From Chryseobacterium gleum (GTDB taxonomy: Bacteria > Bacteroidota > Bacteroidia > Flavobacteriales_D > Sanyastnellaceae), in contig CAMAYP010000008.1 in the NCBI GenBank assembly GCA_945862415.1, positions 1-39,357 on the forward strand: DNA of 39,357 nt, in the 5' to 3' direction. How positions within the stretch are numbered: position 1 is the first letter of the stretch; each line of letters begins with the position of its first letter. Below, piece by piece: positions 31,160-39,357 of this stretch. The notes under the pieces were generated by a model that did not search any database, was not told the origin of the DNA, and saw only the letters and a list, made by a program, of their open reading frames with translations. The position numbers and the translations under genes were made by a program.

Positions 31160-33034
31160 ATGAAGCAAACCTTACTTCTCGCTATCACGCTCGTGTGCAG
31201 CCTTTGCGCCGGCGCCCAATCCCTCACCCCAACCGTAATAGCAACGGCGGGCTTTGGCTATTCGTCGCCGGAGCTGCAGGTCGATATGACCGTGGGTGAG
31301 ACATTTATCACGACACTCCAAACTCCGGATGTTATTCTCACACAAGGTTTCCATCAGCCCGTTGCTCAGCAGGGCGGTGGTTGCATCAATGCTGCTCTCA
31401 TTAACCCTGATGCCGTTTGTCCCACCGTCATTGATCCCGTATGCGGTTGCAATGGTGTGACCTACGACAATAGCTGCGTCGCGCAAGTAACTGCCGGTGT
31501 CACTTCTTGGACAGAGGGGGCATGTGGCGTCATTCCGGGTTGCTTGTCGATGGACGCGTGCAACTACAATCCAGCCGCTACGGAAGATGATGGCTCGTGC
31601 TTTTTCATTGGCTTCCCCTGCGACGATGGTGACCCTGCCACGGTCGATTTCGTGGCTGCCGACTGCACCTGCCAGGGTGAGATTGAAGGCTGCACCAACC
31701 CCGATGCCTGCAACTACGATCCGATTGCTACACTCGACAACTTCTCGTGTGTGGGTGCAGGTGGATTCTGCGATGACGGTAATGAAAACACAGTAGACGA
31801 TTTTTACAATGCCGATTGTGTTTGCTCAGGCCTTTTGTTGGGCTGCCTTGATATGCTGGCGTGCAACTACAACCCAGCAGCCGGAGCCGAAGATGGCTCA
31901 TGCTTCTTCGTGGGCGATGCATGCGACGACAACGACCTCGGCACCGACATCGACGTGATCACTGCCGATTGTGTTTGTGCTGGCGAACCCAACGGACAAA
32001 TTCCCGGTTGCACAGCTATCGAGGCGTGCAACTACAATGCTGATGCAACCATCGACGATGTCTCGTGCATTCTTCCTGGTGAACCCTGCGACGATGACGA
32101 CCCTATGACGGGCTTCGACATGCTCACAGCCGATTGTGCTTGTGTGGGTATGCTCATGGGTTGCACCGAACCACTGGCTTGCAACTACAACGCAATGGCC
32201 TTGCTCGATGACGCCTCTTGCTTAATCGTGGGAGATGTGTGCGACGATGGCTTCGCTTCTACCATCAACGATGTAATTATAACTGATTGTTCTTGCGCAG
32301 GCGAAGTAATCATCGTGAACGGATGCACCGACATGAACGCATGTAATTACAACCCTGATGCAACGCAAGACGATGGTTCGTGCTTGGTAATCGGCAGCGC
32401 GTGCGACGATGGCTTTGCAGATACCGTAGGCGATATGATTCAACCCGATTGTTCGTGCATGGGTGAGCCTATGATTGTGTCGGGTTGTACATCGGTTGAT
32501 GCGTGCAATTACGATATGCTGGCAATCAACGACGATGGCTCTTGCTTCTTCATAGGTGATCTATGCGACGATGGTTTGTCTGAAACTTCGGGCGACATGA
32601 TTGATGCCGATTGTATGTGTGTGGGCGAAGTGGTAATGACCATGGGTTGCACCAATGCAGATGCGTGTAATTACGATGCAGCCGCAACCATCGATGACGG
32701 TTCATGTTTCTTCCCCGGCGACTCCTGCGACGACGGCGATGCGAACACAAGCAACGATGTATACAATGCAAACTGCGAATGCGAAGGAACTGTCGGCGTG
32801 CAAGAATTGGAAGCGAATATTCAGTTGTTCCCCAACCCTGCAACTAACGAAGTAATCGTAACCATCAACGGCGCTGCACCTTCTGAAGTAACCATCTTCG
32901 ACGCTACCGGCCGCTTCGTGATGAGCGCACAACGCACCTCACGCATCGACATCCATGCGCTCGCTGCGGGAGTATACACCCTCCGGGTAATCGAGGGAAC
33001 GGCTATACATGAAAGGGTTGTTGTAAAACACTAA
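31160..33034 (+). CDS. Secreted cysteine-repeat protein with Kazal-like domain and T9SS type A sorting domain
   Basis: The 624-residue protein has a signal peptide (MKQTLLLAITLVCSLCAGAQ) and a beta-rich N-terminal region common in T9SS cargo (G-E-T-F-I-T-T-L, L-T-Q-G-F-H-Q-P). A Kazal-like module follows near residues 83-112 (C-P-x-x-x-D-P-V-C-G-C-N-G-V-T-Y-D-N-S-C). Eight tandem units of about 52 residues fill 31537-32790. Each reads G-C-x-x-x-x-A-C-N-Y-x-x-x-A-x-x-D-D-x-S-C then C-D-D-x-x-x-x-T-x-x-D-x-x-x-x-D-C-x-C with six cysteines and many acidic residues; calcium binding is possible. The last ~75 residues (I-Q-L-F-P-N-P-A-T-N-E, G-R-F-V, L-A-A-G-V-Y-T-L-R-V) are a T9SS type A C-terminal domain, so it should be exported and attached to the cell surface. 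Ligand unknown. Confidence 0.93.
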   Translation: MKQTLLLAITLVCSLCAGAQSLTPTVIATAGFGYSSPELQVDMTVGETFITTLQTPDVILTQGFHQPVAQQGGGCINAALINPDAVCPTVIDPVCGCNGVTYDNSCVAQVTAGVTSWTEGACGVIPGCLSMDACNYNPAATEDDGSCFFIGFPCDDGDPATVDFVAADCTCQGEIEGCTNPDACNYDPIATLDNFSCVGAGGFCDDGNENTVDDFYNADCVCSGLLLGCLDMLACNYNPAAGAEDGSCFFVGDACDDNDLGTDIDVITADCVCAGEPNGQIPGCTAIEACNYNADATIDDVSCILPGEPCDDDDPMTGFDMLTADCACVGMLMGCTEPLACNYNAMALLDDASCLIVGDVCDDGFASTINDVIITDCSCAGEVIIVNGCTDMNACNYNPDATQDDGSCLVIGSACDDGFADTVGDMIQPDCSCMGEPMIVSGCTSVDACNYDMLAINDDGSCFFIGDLCDDGLSETSGDMIDADCMCVGEVVMTMGCTNADACNYDAAATIDDGSCFFPGDSCDDGDANTSNDVYNANCECEGTVGVQELEANIQLFPNPATNEVIVTINGAAPSEVTIFDATGRFVMSAQRTSRIDIHALAAGVYTLRVIEGTAIHERVVVKH

Positions 33035-33062
33035 AGAAGACGTTTGATCATCATGGCGTAAG

Positions 33063-33118
33063 GACGCGCTGCTGCGCGTCGCCAACCCTTGAAGAAATCA
33101 ATGTCAGGGCGTCGCCCT
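33063..33118. repeat. REP-like pair of small hairpins after the cysteine-repeat gene
   Basis: GACGCGC-TGCT-GCGCGTC (33063-33080) forms a 7-bp stem, and AGGGC-GTC-GCCCT (33106-33118) a 5-bp stem. They are 25 bases apart and begin 28 bases after the stop codon. Unlike the other gene-end elements they are not built of 7-mers. The remaining gap to mutS holds only the promoter element. Confidence 0.6.
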
Positions 33119-33255
33119 TTGTTTACAACCTCGCGCCTCGTGTTCATAAACCAACGTCGGTAAAAGGAAATAGGATTCTAGATTTGCCCTGAAACGATTT
33201 TTACATGATTGCAAGACTGCCGTTCACAGAAATGTAGCGGCAGTTTTGCTTTTTA

Positions 33256-33263
33256 TACCTTTG
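33256..33263 (+). promoter_or_regulatory. -7 promoter element of mutS (TACCTTTG)
   Basis: Exact TAnnTTTG match, 17 bases before the GTG at 33281. It supports starting the protein there rather than at the TTG at 33209, which would lie upstream of the promoter. No TTG at 19 bases spacing. Confidence 0.55.
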
Positions 33264-33280
33264 AGGTCAACGAAATTACA

Positions 33281-35917
33281 GTGAGTACAGTCGACGAAAA
33301 AGAAACATCCTCTGTTGTAGAAACCCCGCTCATGAAGCAGTACAACAGCATCAAGGTGAAATACCCGGATGCGCTGTTGTTGTTTCGCGTGGGCGACTTC
33401 TACGAAACGTTTGGTGAAGATGCCGTGAAGGCTGCGCGCATTCTCGGCATTGTGCTTACGAAGCGTAAAAACGGTGCTGCTGCTTATGTGGAGCTCGCAG
33501 GGTTTCCGCATCATTCGCTCGACACGTATTTGCCGAAGCTGGTGCGCGCAGGAAATCGCGTAGCCATTTGCGATCAGCTCGAAGATCCCAAGCTTACCAA
33601 GACCATTGTGAAGCGCGGCGTTACGGAGTTGGTTACGCCCGGTGTTTCTTACAACGAGAAAACACTCGATACACAAAGCAATACATTTCTCGCAGCGGTA
33701 ACGAACAAGGAAAACACCTGGGGCGTTGCGTTTCTCGATATCTCAACAGGGGAGTTTCTGACGGCGCAAGGCGGTCAGGAATACATCGATAAACTGCTGC
33801 AAAGTTTCCGACCCAGCGAAGTGCTCTATCAAAAGAATACCGACAAGCAATTCAAGGAAGCCTTCGGCGATAAGTTCTTCACGTTCCGATTGGACGACTG
33901 GGTGTTCACCCACGAGTTTGGAAGTGAGTTGTTGAACAAACACTTCGAAACGCGCAGTCTGAAAGGCTTTGGTGTGGAAGACCTCAAGGTGGGAGTGATT
34001 GCTGCAGGTGCTGTGTTGCACTACCTGAGTGAAACACAACACGACCGTGTAGATCACATACGCAGTCTTTCGCGCATCGAAGAAGATCAATACGTATGGC
34101 TCGATCGCTTCACCATTCGCAACCTCGAGTTGGTGAGCAGTAGCAATGAAAACGCAACCACGTTGTTGCAGATTATCGACCACACGGTAACACCCATGGG
34201 CACGCGTTTGCTGCGCCGTTGGTTGTTGTTGCCGTTGAAAGATGAAGCACGCATCGTACGACGACATTCCGTGTTGGGTTATTTCACCGCGCAGCAAGAA
34301 TCGCTCACGCAGTGGAACACCGAGTTGAAATCCATCGGCGATTTGGAGCGCCTCATTTCGAAAGTGGCAGTGGGGCGAATTGCCCCTCGCGAAGTGCATC
34401 ACATGCGCAGGGCACTTGACCTGATGGTGCCGTTGAAATCCTTTTTGGAGGCAAACGAAAACCCCGAACTGCAACACCTCGGCGCGCAACTTAATACATG
34501 CGATGCCGTGCGCATGCGCATTGCACGTGAGCTGCATGCCGACGCACCGATGGCCATGAACAAGGGCAGTGTTATTGCCGATGGCGTGGATGCAGCGTTG
34601 GATGAATACCGTGGGTTGGTGCATCACGGTAAGGAATACTTACAGAAAATACAAGATCGCGAAAGCGAACGCACCGGCATACCGTCGTTGAAGATTTCGT
34701 TCAACAACGTATTCGGTTACTACCTCGAAGTGCGCAACACGCACAAAGACAAAGTACCGAGCGATTGGATCCGCAAGCAAACACTCACACAGGCGGAACG
34801 ATACATCACCGAAGAGTTGAAAGACTATGAGGGAAAGATTCTGGGCGCAGAGGAAAAGATGTCGTCGATTGAGTTGCGTTTGTTCAACGAACTCGTTGCA
34901 TCCATTGCCGAGTTTACAGCTGCCATTCAGCTCAACGCTCAAATCATTGCGCAGCTCGATGCGCTGATGAGTCTTGCAATTGCTGCGTTGCGCAATGGCT
35001 ATGTTCGTCCTGCTATGAATGCGGGCACGGCCATCAAGATTGTGGAAGGCCGCCACCCTGTGATTGAGCTTGCATTGCCACCTGGCGAGGCCTACGTGAG
35101 CAACGATGTGTATCTCGATAACGACACACAACAAGTGATGATGATAACGGGTCCCAACATGTCGGGTAAGAGCGCTGTGTTGCGTCAAACGGCGCTCATT
35201 GTGATTCTGGCGCAGATGGGAAGTTTCGTCCCTGCGCGTGCGGCCGACATCGGCATCATCGATAAGATTTTCACACGAGTAGGAGCCAGCGACAACATCA
35301 GCAGCGGTGAGTCCACGTTTATGGTGGAGATGAACGAGACCGCCAGCATCCTCAACAACCTTTCAGACCGAAGCTTGGTGCTGTTGGATGAAATCGGTCG
35401 CGGTACTTCGACTTACGACGGTGTGAGTATTGCGTGGGCAATAGCGGAGTATTTGCACGAGTATCCGAAGGCACGTGCAAAGACGTTGTTCGCCACGCAC
35501 TACCACGAGCTCAACGACATGTGCAACCGCTTTTCGCGCATTCATAATTTCAACGTGAGTGTGAAGGAAGTGGGCAATAAAATCATCTTCCTGCGCAAGC
35601 TGCAGCAGGGCGGAAGTAATCATAGTTTCGGTATTCATGTGGCCCGCATGGCGGGCATGCCGGTGCGGGTGGTAGAACGCGCAAAGGAAGTGCTGAAGCA
35701 CCTCGAGCAATCACGCACACAGGGGTCAAGCGATTCAGCGCAATCAATCGCTGCAATGAGTAATCAACCGACAGCGCAACTGAGCTTCTTCCAGCTCGAC
35801 GATCCATCACTCGCTCAAATACGCGAGGAGATTCTCAACATCGACATTAACAACCTCACGCCTGTGGAGGCGTTGATGAAGTTGAATGAGATTAGGAAGA
35901 TCGTCAGTGGGTACTGA
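33281..35917 (+). CDS. mutS: DNA mismatch repair protein MutS
   Basis: MutS recognises mispairs and recruits MutL. The protein (about 878 residues from GTG 33281) has the N-terminal P-L-M-K-Q-Y with the mismatch-contacting F-Y-E in [11 protein letters not shown], the connector and lever domains, and the C-terminal ABC ATPase. Its P-loop is G-P-N-M-S-G-K-S-A; the final Ala instead of Thr is, from memory, a normal variant in Bacteroidota. The signature and Walker B regions follow: [11 protein letters not shown] and [14 protein letters not shown], then F-A-T-H-Y-H-E-L. The last codons (S-G-Y and the TGA) are made from a heptamer repeat that continues into the intergenic region. An ATG at 33332 would cut into the conserved start. 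Confidence 0.96.
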   Translation: MSTVDEKETSSVVETPLMKQYNSIKVKYPDALLLFRVGDFYETFGEDAVKAARILGIVLTKRKNGAAAYVELAGFPHHSLDTYLPKLVRAGNRVAICDQLEDPKLTKTIVKRGVTELVTPGVSYNEKTLDTQSNTFLAAVTNKENTWGVAFLDISTGEFLTAQGGQEYIDKLLQSFRPSEVLYQKNTDKQFKEAFGDKFFTFRLDDWVFTHEFGSELLNKHFETRSLKGFGVEDLKVGVIAAGAVLHYLSETQHDRVDHIRSLSRIEEDQYVWLDRFTIRNLELVSSSNENATTLLQIIDHTVTPMGTRLLRRWLLLPLKDEARIVRRHSVLGYFTAQQESLTQWNTELKSIGDLERLISKVAVGRIAPREVHHMRRALDLMVPLKSFLEANENPELQHLGAQLNTCDAVRMRIARELHADAPMAMNKGSVIADGVDAALDEYRGLVHHGKEYLQKIQDRESERTGIPSLKISFNNVFGYYLEVRNTHKDKVPSDWIRKQTLTQAERYITEELKDYEGKILGAEEKMSSIELRLFNELVASIAEFTAAIQLNAQIIAQLDALMSLAIAALRNGYVRPAMNAGTAIKIVEGRHPVIELALPPGEAYVSNDVYLDNDTQQVMMITGPNMSGKSAVLRQTALIVILAQMGSFVPARAADIGIIDKIFTRVGASDNISSGESTFMVEMNETASILNNLSDRSLVLLDEIGRGTSTYDGVSIAWAIAEYLHEYPKARAKTLFATHYHELNDMCNRFSRIHNFNVSVKEVGNKIIFLRKLQQGGSNHSFGIHVARMAGMPVRVVERAKEVLKHLEQSRTQGSSDSAQSIAAMSNQPTAQLSFFQLDDPSLAQIREEILNIDINNLTPVEALMKLNEIRKIVSGY

Positions 35918-36030
35918 GTACTGGGGACTGGGGACTGGGGACTGGGGACTGGAAGTTAGGCGGTTAAAGTTACGGCCTTCATTAATCAGTCCTCAGTACC
36001 TAGTATTCAGTACCCAGTATTCAGTACCCA
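35908..36030. repeat. Heptamer palindrome between convergent mutS and accC
   Basis: The left arm 35908-35952 reads TGGGTAC, TGAGTAC, then four TGGGGAC units. The right arm 35986-36030 reads on the minus strand TGGGTAC, TGAATAC, TGGGTAC, TGAATAC, TAGGTAC, TGAGGAC. They match at 36 of 45 positions around a 33-base loop. The left arm contains the end of mutS; the right arm starts on the base after the accC stop codon. Confidence 0.9.
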
Positions 36031-37365
36031 CTACATCTCAAACGTATCCATAAACTTCGTCGTGAAGTCTCCCTCACGGAACTTTTCGTTCTTCATCAGT
36101 TTCTGATGGAAGGGTATGGTCGTCTTGATGCCTTCAATGATGTACTCATCCAGCGCACGCTCCATTTTGGTGATGGCTTCCTCGCGTGTTTGTGCAACAA
36201 CGATCAGTTTTGCAATCATCGAGTCGTAATGCGGAGGAATTACATAGCCAGCATATGCGTGGGTATCTATGCGCACACCATGTCCACCAGGGGAGTGATA
36301 GGATGTTATTTTTCCAGGGCTTGGAATGAAGTTCTTGTAAGGGTCTTCTGCATTGATTCGGCACTGAATGGCGTGCATCTTCGGGTAGTAGTTACGGCCT
36401 GAAATTGGATCGCCGGCTGCTAGTTTTATTTGTTCCTTCACCAAGTCATAATTGATAACTTCTTCGGTGATGGTGTGTTCTACTTGAATACGGGTATTCA
36501 TCTCCATAAAGTAGAAATCGCGGTTTTTGTCTACCAGAAATTCTACCGTGCCCACTCCTTCATACTTCACTGCTTCCGCCGCTTTGATAGCCGCTTGGCC
36601 CATTTTCTCGCGCAACTCATCCGTCATGTAAGGCGATGGGGTCTCTTCAATGAGTTTTTGGTGACGGCGCTGAATCGAGCAGTCGCGCTCACTGAGGTGA
36701 CACGCTTTGCCGTATTGGTCGCCCGCAATTTGAATTTCTATGTGGCGCGGCTCTTCCACGAATTTTTCCATGTACATGCCGTCGTTGCCGAATGCGGCGA
36801 GTGCTTCGCGTCGCGTTTTGTCCCACGCCTCACGCACATCGTCGTCGTTTTTGCATATACGCATACCCTTACCACCGCCACCTGCTGTGGCTTTCATCAT
36901 GATGGGGTACTTGATTTTATTAGCAATCTCAATTGCGTCTTCGAGACTTTCCAATAATCCGTCGCTACCGGGAATGGTGGGAACGCCAGCGTCTCTCATG
37001 GTTTGCTTTGCGCTCGACTTGTCGCCCATGGCTTCGATCATCTCCGGTGAAGCACCGATGAACTTGATACCGTTTTCCTTGCACACTTTGGAGAATGTGG
37101 CGTTTTCAGAAAGGAATCCGTAACCGGGGTGAATGGCGTCGGCGTTCGTGATTTCAGCCGCGGCGATAATGTTTGGAATCTTCAGATAGGATTCTTTGCT
37201 AGGTGCCGGACCAATGCATACAGCCTCGTCGGCAAAGCGAACGTGAAGGCTGTCGCGGTCAGCGGTAGAGTATACCGCCACTGTTTTGATGCCCATTTCT
37301 TTGCAGGTGCGAATCACACGTAGGGCGATTTCACCGCGATTGGCTATCAATATTTTCTTAAACAT
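36031..37365 (-). CDS. accC: Acetyl-CoA carboxylase, biotin carboxylase subunit
   Basis: AccC carboxylates the biotin on AccB using ATP and bicarbonate, the first half-reaction of malonyl-CoA formation. The 444-residue protein opens [18 protein letters not shown]. It has the ATP-grasp glycine-rich loop [13 protein letters not shown] and [23 protein letters not shown] and [13 protein letters not shown] carry the metal and catalytic residues. It is full length for the free-standing bacterial subunit. It follows accB by 77 bases and is probably co-transcribed with it; a heptamer palindrome begins directly after its stop codon. Confidence 0.97.
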   Translation of the reverse strand: MFKKILIANRGEIALRVIRTCKEMGIKTVAVYSTADRDSLHVRFADEAVCIGPAPSKESYLKIPNIIAAAEITNADAIHPGYGFLSENATFSKVCKENGIKFIGASPEMIEAMGDKSSAKQTMRDAGVPTIPGSDGLLESLEDAIEIANKIKYPIMMKATAGGGGKGMRICKNDDDVREAWDKTRREALAAFGNDGMYMEKFVEEPRHIEIQIAGDQYGKACHLSERDCSIQRRHQKLIEETPSPYMTDELREKMGQAAIKAAEAVKYEGVGTVEFLVDKNRDFYFMEMNTRIQVEHTITEEVINYDLVKEQIKLAAGDPISGRNYYPKMHAIQCRINAEDPYKNFIPSPGKITSYHSPGGHGVRIDTHAYAGYVIPPHYDSMIAKLIVVAQTREEAITKMERALDEYIIEGIKTTIPFHQKLMKNEKFREGDFTTKFMDTFEM

Positions 37366-37442
37366 GATTTCTGTATTCGAAGTTTAATAAGGGTCATAAA
37401 CTCGCCCTCAAGGACAAGTCGCTGACGTTGTATGTGCTGCCG

Positions 37443-37922
37443 TTATGCAGGCTCAACCAAAAAGAGCGGTTGGTCGTATTCCACCGGAGTGCTGTCGTTT
37501 ACGAGCACTTTCACGATGGTTCCCGAAACTTCCGATTCGATTTCGTTGAACAACTTCATGGCCTCGATTACGCACACCGTATCGCCTGTTTTGATGGTCT
37601 GACCCACTTCAATGAAGGCCGGCTTGTCGGGGCCAGGTGAGCGGTAGAATGTGCCAATCATCGGCGAACGCACTTCGATGGTGTTTCCCTTTACTTCAGC
37701 AACAGGTGCAGCTGGCGCAGGGGCCGCGGCAACGGCCGGAGCAGCTGCGGGCATCACAACAGGCGCAGCAGCAGGCATAGCCACTTGTATCACCTCTTGC
37801 ATTTTGCCCCGAGCTTCTGTAGCCTTGATGGTTATTTTGAAGTCTTTTTGCTCAATGGCAACTTCGCTCACACCGCTCTTGGAAACGAACTTGATGAGCT
37901 CCTGAATTTGTGAAAGATTCAT
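37443..37922 (-). CDS. accB: Acetyl-CoA carboxylase, biotin carboxyl carrier protein
   Basis: AccB carries biotin between AccC and the carboxyltransferase. From the ATG at 37922 it is 159 residues: an N-terminal helical domain (M-N-L-S-Q-I-Q-E-L-I-K-F-V-S-K-S-G), an Ala/Pro-rich linker (about 49-74) and the biotinyl domain with G-T-F-Y-R-S-P and the biotinylation site E-A-M-K-L (Lys123). The frame stays open upstream to a TTG at 38006. That codon lies inside a promoter -7 element, and the added 28 residues do not match the family, so the shorter start is preferred. Confidence 0.95.
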   Translation of the reverse strand: MNLSQIQELIKFVSKSGVSEVAIEQKDFKITIKATEARGKMQEVIQVAMPAAAPVVMPAAAPAVAAAPAPAAPVAEVKGNTIEVRSPMIGTFYRSPGPDKPAFIEVGQTIKTGDTVCVIEAMKLFNEIESEVSGTIVKVLVNDSTPVEYDQPLFLVEPA

Positions 37923-38003
37923 GTCCTGATTTTCATTTAAAAACGCCGTCTCTTCCGCTTTTGGAGAGGATTCAGTCGGTGTTATGGTTTTGTTTGTCTT
38001 TGC

Positions 38004-38011
38004 CAAAGTTA
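38004..38011 (-). promoter_or_regulatory. -7 promoter element for accB-accC (TAACTTTG, minus strand)
   Basis: The minus strand reads TAACTTTG, an exact TAnnTTTG, about 80 bases before the accB ATG at 37922. No TTG at 19 bases spacing, so transcription from the fabH promoter may contribute too. Confidence 0.45.
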
Positions 38012-38030
38012 AACGTTTTATGTTGTTTGA

Positions 38031-39032
38031 TTATGCGGGGGTGTTGTAGGCCCACTTCACATAGATGGCTCCCCAAGTGAAGCCGCCTCCGAAGGCAGCC
38101 AATATAATGTTGTCGCCCTTTTTTAATTTCTTTTCCCAATCCCACAGGCACAATGGGATAGTGCCCGCGGTCGTGTTGCCATAGCGCTGTATGTTGACCA
38201 TCACTTTTTCCGGTCCAACTCCCATTCGGTTGGCTGTAGCATCGATGATGCGCAAGTTGGCTTGGTGAGGAACTAGCCACGCCACATCGTCGGCCGTGAG
38301 GTGGTTCTTTTCCATGATTTCAGCTGAAACATCGGCCATGCCTTTTACAGCTGCCTTGAATACAGGCTGACCATCCTGGAAAACAAAGTGTTCTTTATTG
38401 TCGACTGTTTCATGCGAGGCTGGCTTCACAGATCCACCTGCTTTTTGATGCAGGTATTGGCGGCCGCTGCCGTCGGACTTGAGTATGCTGTCCAGAATGC
38501 CGGTACCCTCTTCAGTTGGCTCGAGCAGCACTGCGCCTGCTCCGTCACCGAAGATGATGCAGGTGGCTCGGTCGGTATAATCGATGATGCTCGACATCTT
38601 GTCGGCACCTACCACTAACACTTTCTTGTATTTACCGGTTTCAATGAATTGAGATGCGGTAGCCAAGGCATATAGAAAGCCTGAACAAGCCGCGTTGATG
38701 TCGTAACTCCAGGCGTTTACAGCGCCGATTTTGTCAGAAATGATATTGGCTGTTGCAGGGAATACGTGGTCGGGGGTTACGGTTGCGCAGATGAGCAGGT
38801 CAATTTCCGAAGCCTCAATGCCACGCTTAGCCAATAGTCCTTTTACAGCCTCCGCTCCCATGTCGCTCGTGCCCAAGCCCTCTCCCTTCAAGATGTGGCG
38901 CTCCTGCACGCCTGTGCGGGTGCGGATCCACTCGTCGGTGGTGTCGACCATTTTCTCTAAATCGAAATTGGTGAGCAGGTCGGGTGGGAGGTAGCCGTGA
39001 ACGGCTGTAATAGCTGCGGTTGGTTTTGACAT
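38031..39032 (-). CDS. fabH: Beta-ketoacyl-ACP synthase III
   Basis: FabH starts type II fatty-acid synthesis by condensing an acyl-CoA with malonyl-ACP. The 333-residue protein has the thiolase-fold triad Cys116 (N-A-A-C-S-G-F-L-Y), His256 ([10 protein letters not shown]) and Asn286 ([11 protein letters not shown]), plus T-D-E-W-I-R-x-R-T-G-V near residue 32 and F-G-D-G-A-G-A. The start is ATG 39032, preceded by a canonical promoter; the frame is open to 39083, but that would put the promoter inside the gene. The fabH, accB and accC genes follow in one direction, grouping acyl-chain initiation with malonyl-CoA supply. Confidence 0.97.
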   Translation of the reverse strand: MSKPTAAITAVHGYLPPDLLTNFDLEKMVDTTDEWIRTRTGVQERHILKGEGLGTSDMGAEAVKGLLAKRGIEASEIDLLICATVTPDHVFPATANIISDKIGAVNAWSYDINAACSGFLYALATASQFIETGKYKKVLVVGADKMSSIIDYTDRATCIIFGDGAGAVLLEPTEEGTGILDSILKSDGSGRQYLHQKAGGSVKPASHETVDNKEHFVFQDGQPVFKAAVKGMADVSAEIMEKNHLTADDVAWLVPHQANLRIIDATANRMGVGPEKVMVNIQRYGNTTAGTIPLCLWDWEKKLKKGDNIILAAFGGGFTWGAIYVKWAYNTPA

Positions 39033-39061
39033 AGCTCGGGTTAAACGATTAGAAATGCGGG

Positions 39062-39091
39062 CAAATGTAACGAACGTCACCAAATACGCAA
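39062..39091 (-). promoter_or_regulatory. Bacteroidota promoter of fabH
   Basis: Read on the minus strand: TTG (39091-39089), 19 bases, TACATTTG (39069-39062). Both parts and the spacing match TTG-N19-TAnnTTTG. The leader to the ATG at 39032 is roughly 25 bases. Confidence 0.75.
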
Positions 39092-39108
39092 TACGCGTGG
39101 AGTTCTAT

Positions 39109-39155
39109 ATCCGAGCTGCGCTCGGATGAATCTAAAGTGAAGCCCAGCGGGCTTC
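39109..39155. repeat. Two adjacent small hairpins upstream of fabH
   Basis: ATCCGAGC-TGC-GCTCGGAT (39109-39127) is a perfect 8-bp stem, and GAAGCCC-AGC-GGGCTTC (39139-39155) a perfect 7-bp stem. A further partial copy of the second (GAAGCCCCTGGCTTT) begins at 39156. This is a REP-like layout. Confidence 0.65.
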
Positions 39156-39199
39156 GAAGCCCCTGGCTTTAAAAGGTAACTGGCTGTTAGGCTCTATTT

Positions 39200-39287
39200 A
39201 CCCTTTCACCCTTTCACCCTTTCACCCTTTCACCCTTTCACCCTTTCACCCTTTCACCCTTTCACTCCTTCACTATTTCACCATTTC
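39200..39287. repeat. Tandem octamer array (ACCCTTTC)
   Basis: Eight perfect copies of ACCCTTTC (39200-39263) are followed by three degenerate ones (ACTCCTTC, ACTATTTC, ACCATTTC). It lies in the 325-base gene-free end of the window, between the fabH promoter and a rightward promoter. No inverted partner is visible inside the window. Confidence 0.92.
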
Positions 39288-39309
39288 ACGGCTCATCCCA
39301 CCCTTTTCC

Positions 39310-39339
39310 TTGGAATTGTGAAAAAATGAATTACTTTTG
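39310..39339 (+). promoter_or_regulatory. Bacteroidota promoter reading out of the window
   Basis: TTG (39310-39312), exactly 19 bases, TACTTTTG (39332-39339). It should drive a plus-strand gene or operon that starts beyond the right end, divergent from fabH. Confidence 0.7.
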
Positions 39340-39357
39340 CCGTCCGTTTTGAAATTC

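Noticed and set aside
33743-34627. A 294-residue minus-strand frame opposite mutS
   Set aside because: It lies wholly inside conserved mutS coding sequence and has His/Gln-rich, family-less composition.

Overview
The window is from a Bacteroidota genome, most likely a Flavobacteriales-type lineage. The evidence is type IX secretion (T9SS) cargo with both kinds of C-terminal sorting domain, a PorP/SprF-family protein, LamG and 'ACNYNP' cysteine-repeat surface proteins, few clear Shine-Dalgarno sites, and several promoters matching the Bacteroidota consensus TTG-N19-TAnnTTTG. No rRNA, tRNA, CRISPR array, insertion sequence or prophage was seen.

Layout. 1-7.3 kb: the 3' part of a giant PKD-repeat adhesin with a gliding-motility-type C-terminal domain, followed by its probable PorP/SprF partner. 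7.3-11.5 kb: murB, a small conserved-looking protein, and an AddB-like PD-(D/E)XK nuclease; a perfect 20-bp palindrome separates the last two. 11.5-21.6 kb: a surface-glycan locus. A seven-gene minus-strand operon runs GT2 glycosyltransferase, pseB, a pseF-like cytidylyltransferase, a PhyH-type dioxygenase, a PseG-GNAT fusion, pseI and a Wzx-type flippase. Divergent to it are a small sialyltransferase/Maf-like protein and a CatB-type O-acetyltransferase, then a convergent FkbM methyltransferase and a DUF4286 protein. Together they look like synthesis, decoration, transfer and export of a pseudaminic-acid-type nonulosonic acid; the aminotransferase step (PseC) is not encoded here. 21.7-26.6 kb: a haem-type membrane protein and lipoprotein cytochrome c, hflX, a class I/II aminotransferase and manC. 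26.9-33.0 kb: clpX, a HigBA-type toxin-antitoxin pair with a palindromic operator, a LamG surface-protein gene broken by one in-frame stop after its signal peptide, and a T9SS-sorted cysteine-repeat protein. 33.3-39.0 kb: mutS, convergent to the fatty-acid genes accC, accB and fabH.

The most striking structure not explained by genes is in the right half (23.8-39.3 kb). Almost every gap longer than about 100 bases carries an imperfect inverted repeat, and most arms are degenerate tandem 7-mers. The 7-mer sequence differs from gap to gap, but the layout is the same: an arm starts at or within a few bases of a stop codon and its inverted partner lies downstream. One array even supplies the last codons of mutS.

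The two most useful leads are the pse locus, with its unassigned dioxygenase and its Cst-II/Maf-like candidate transferase, and the family of gene-end heptamer palindromes. All calls come from reading the sequence; no database search was run.
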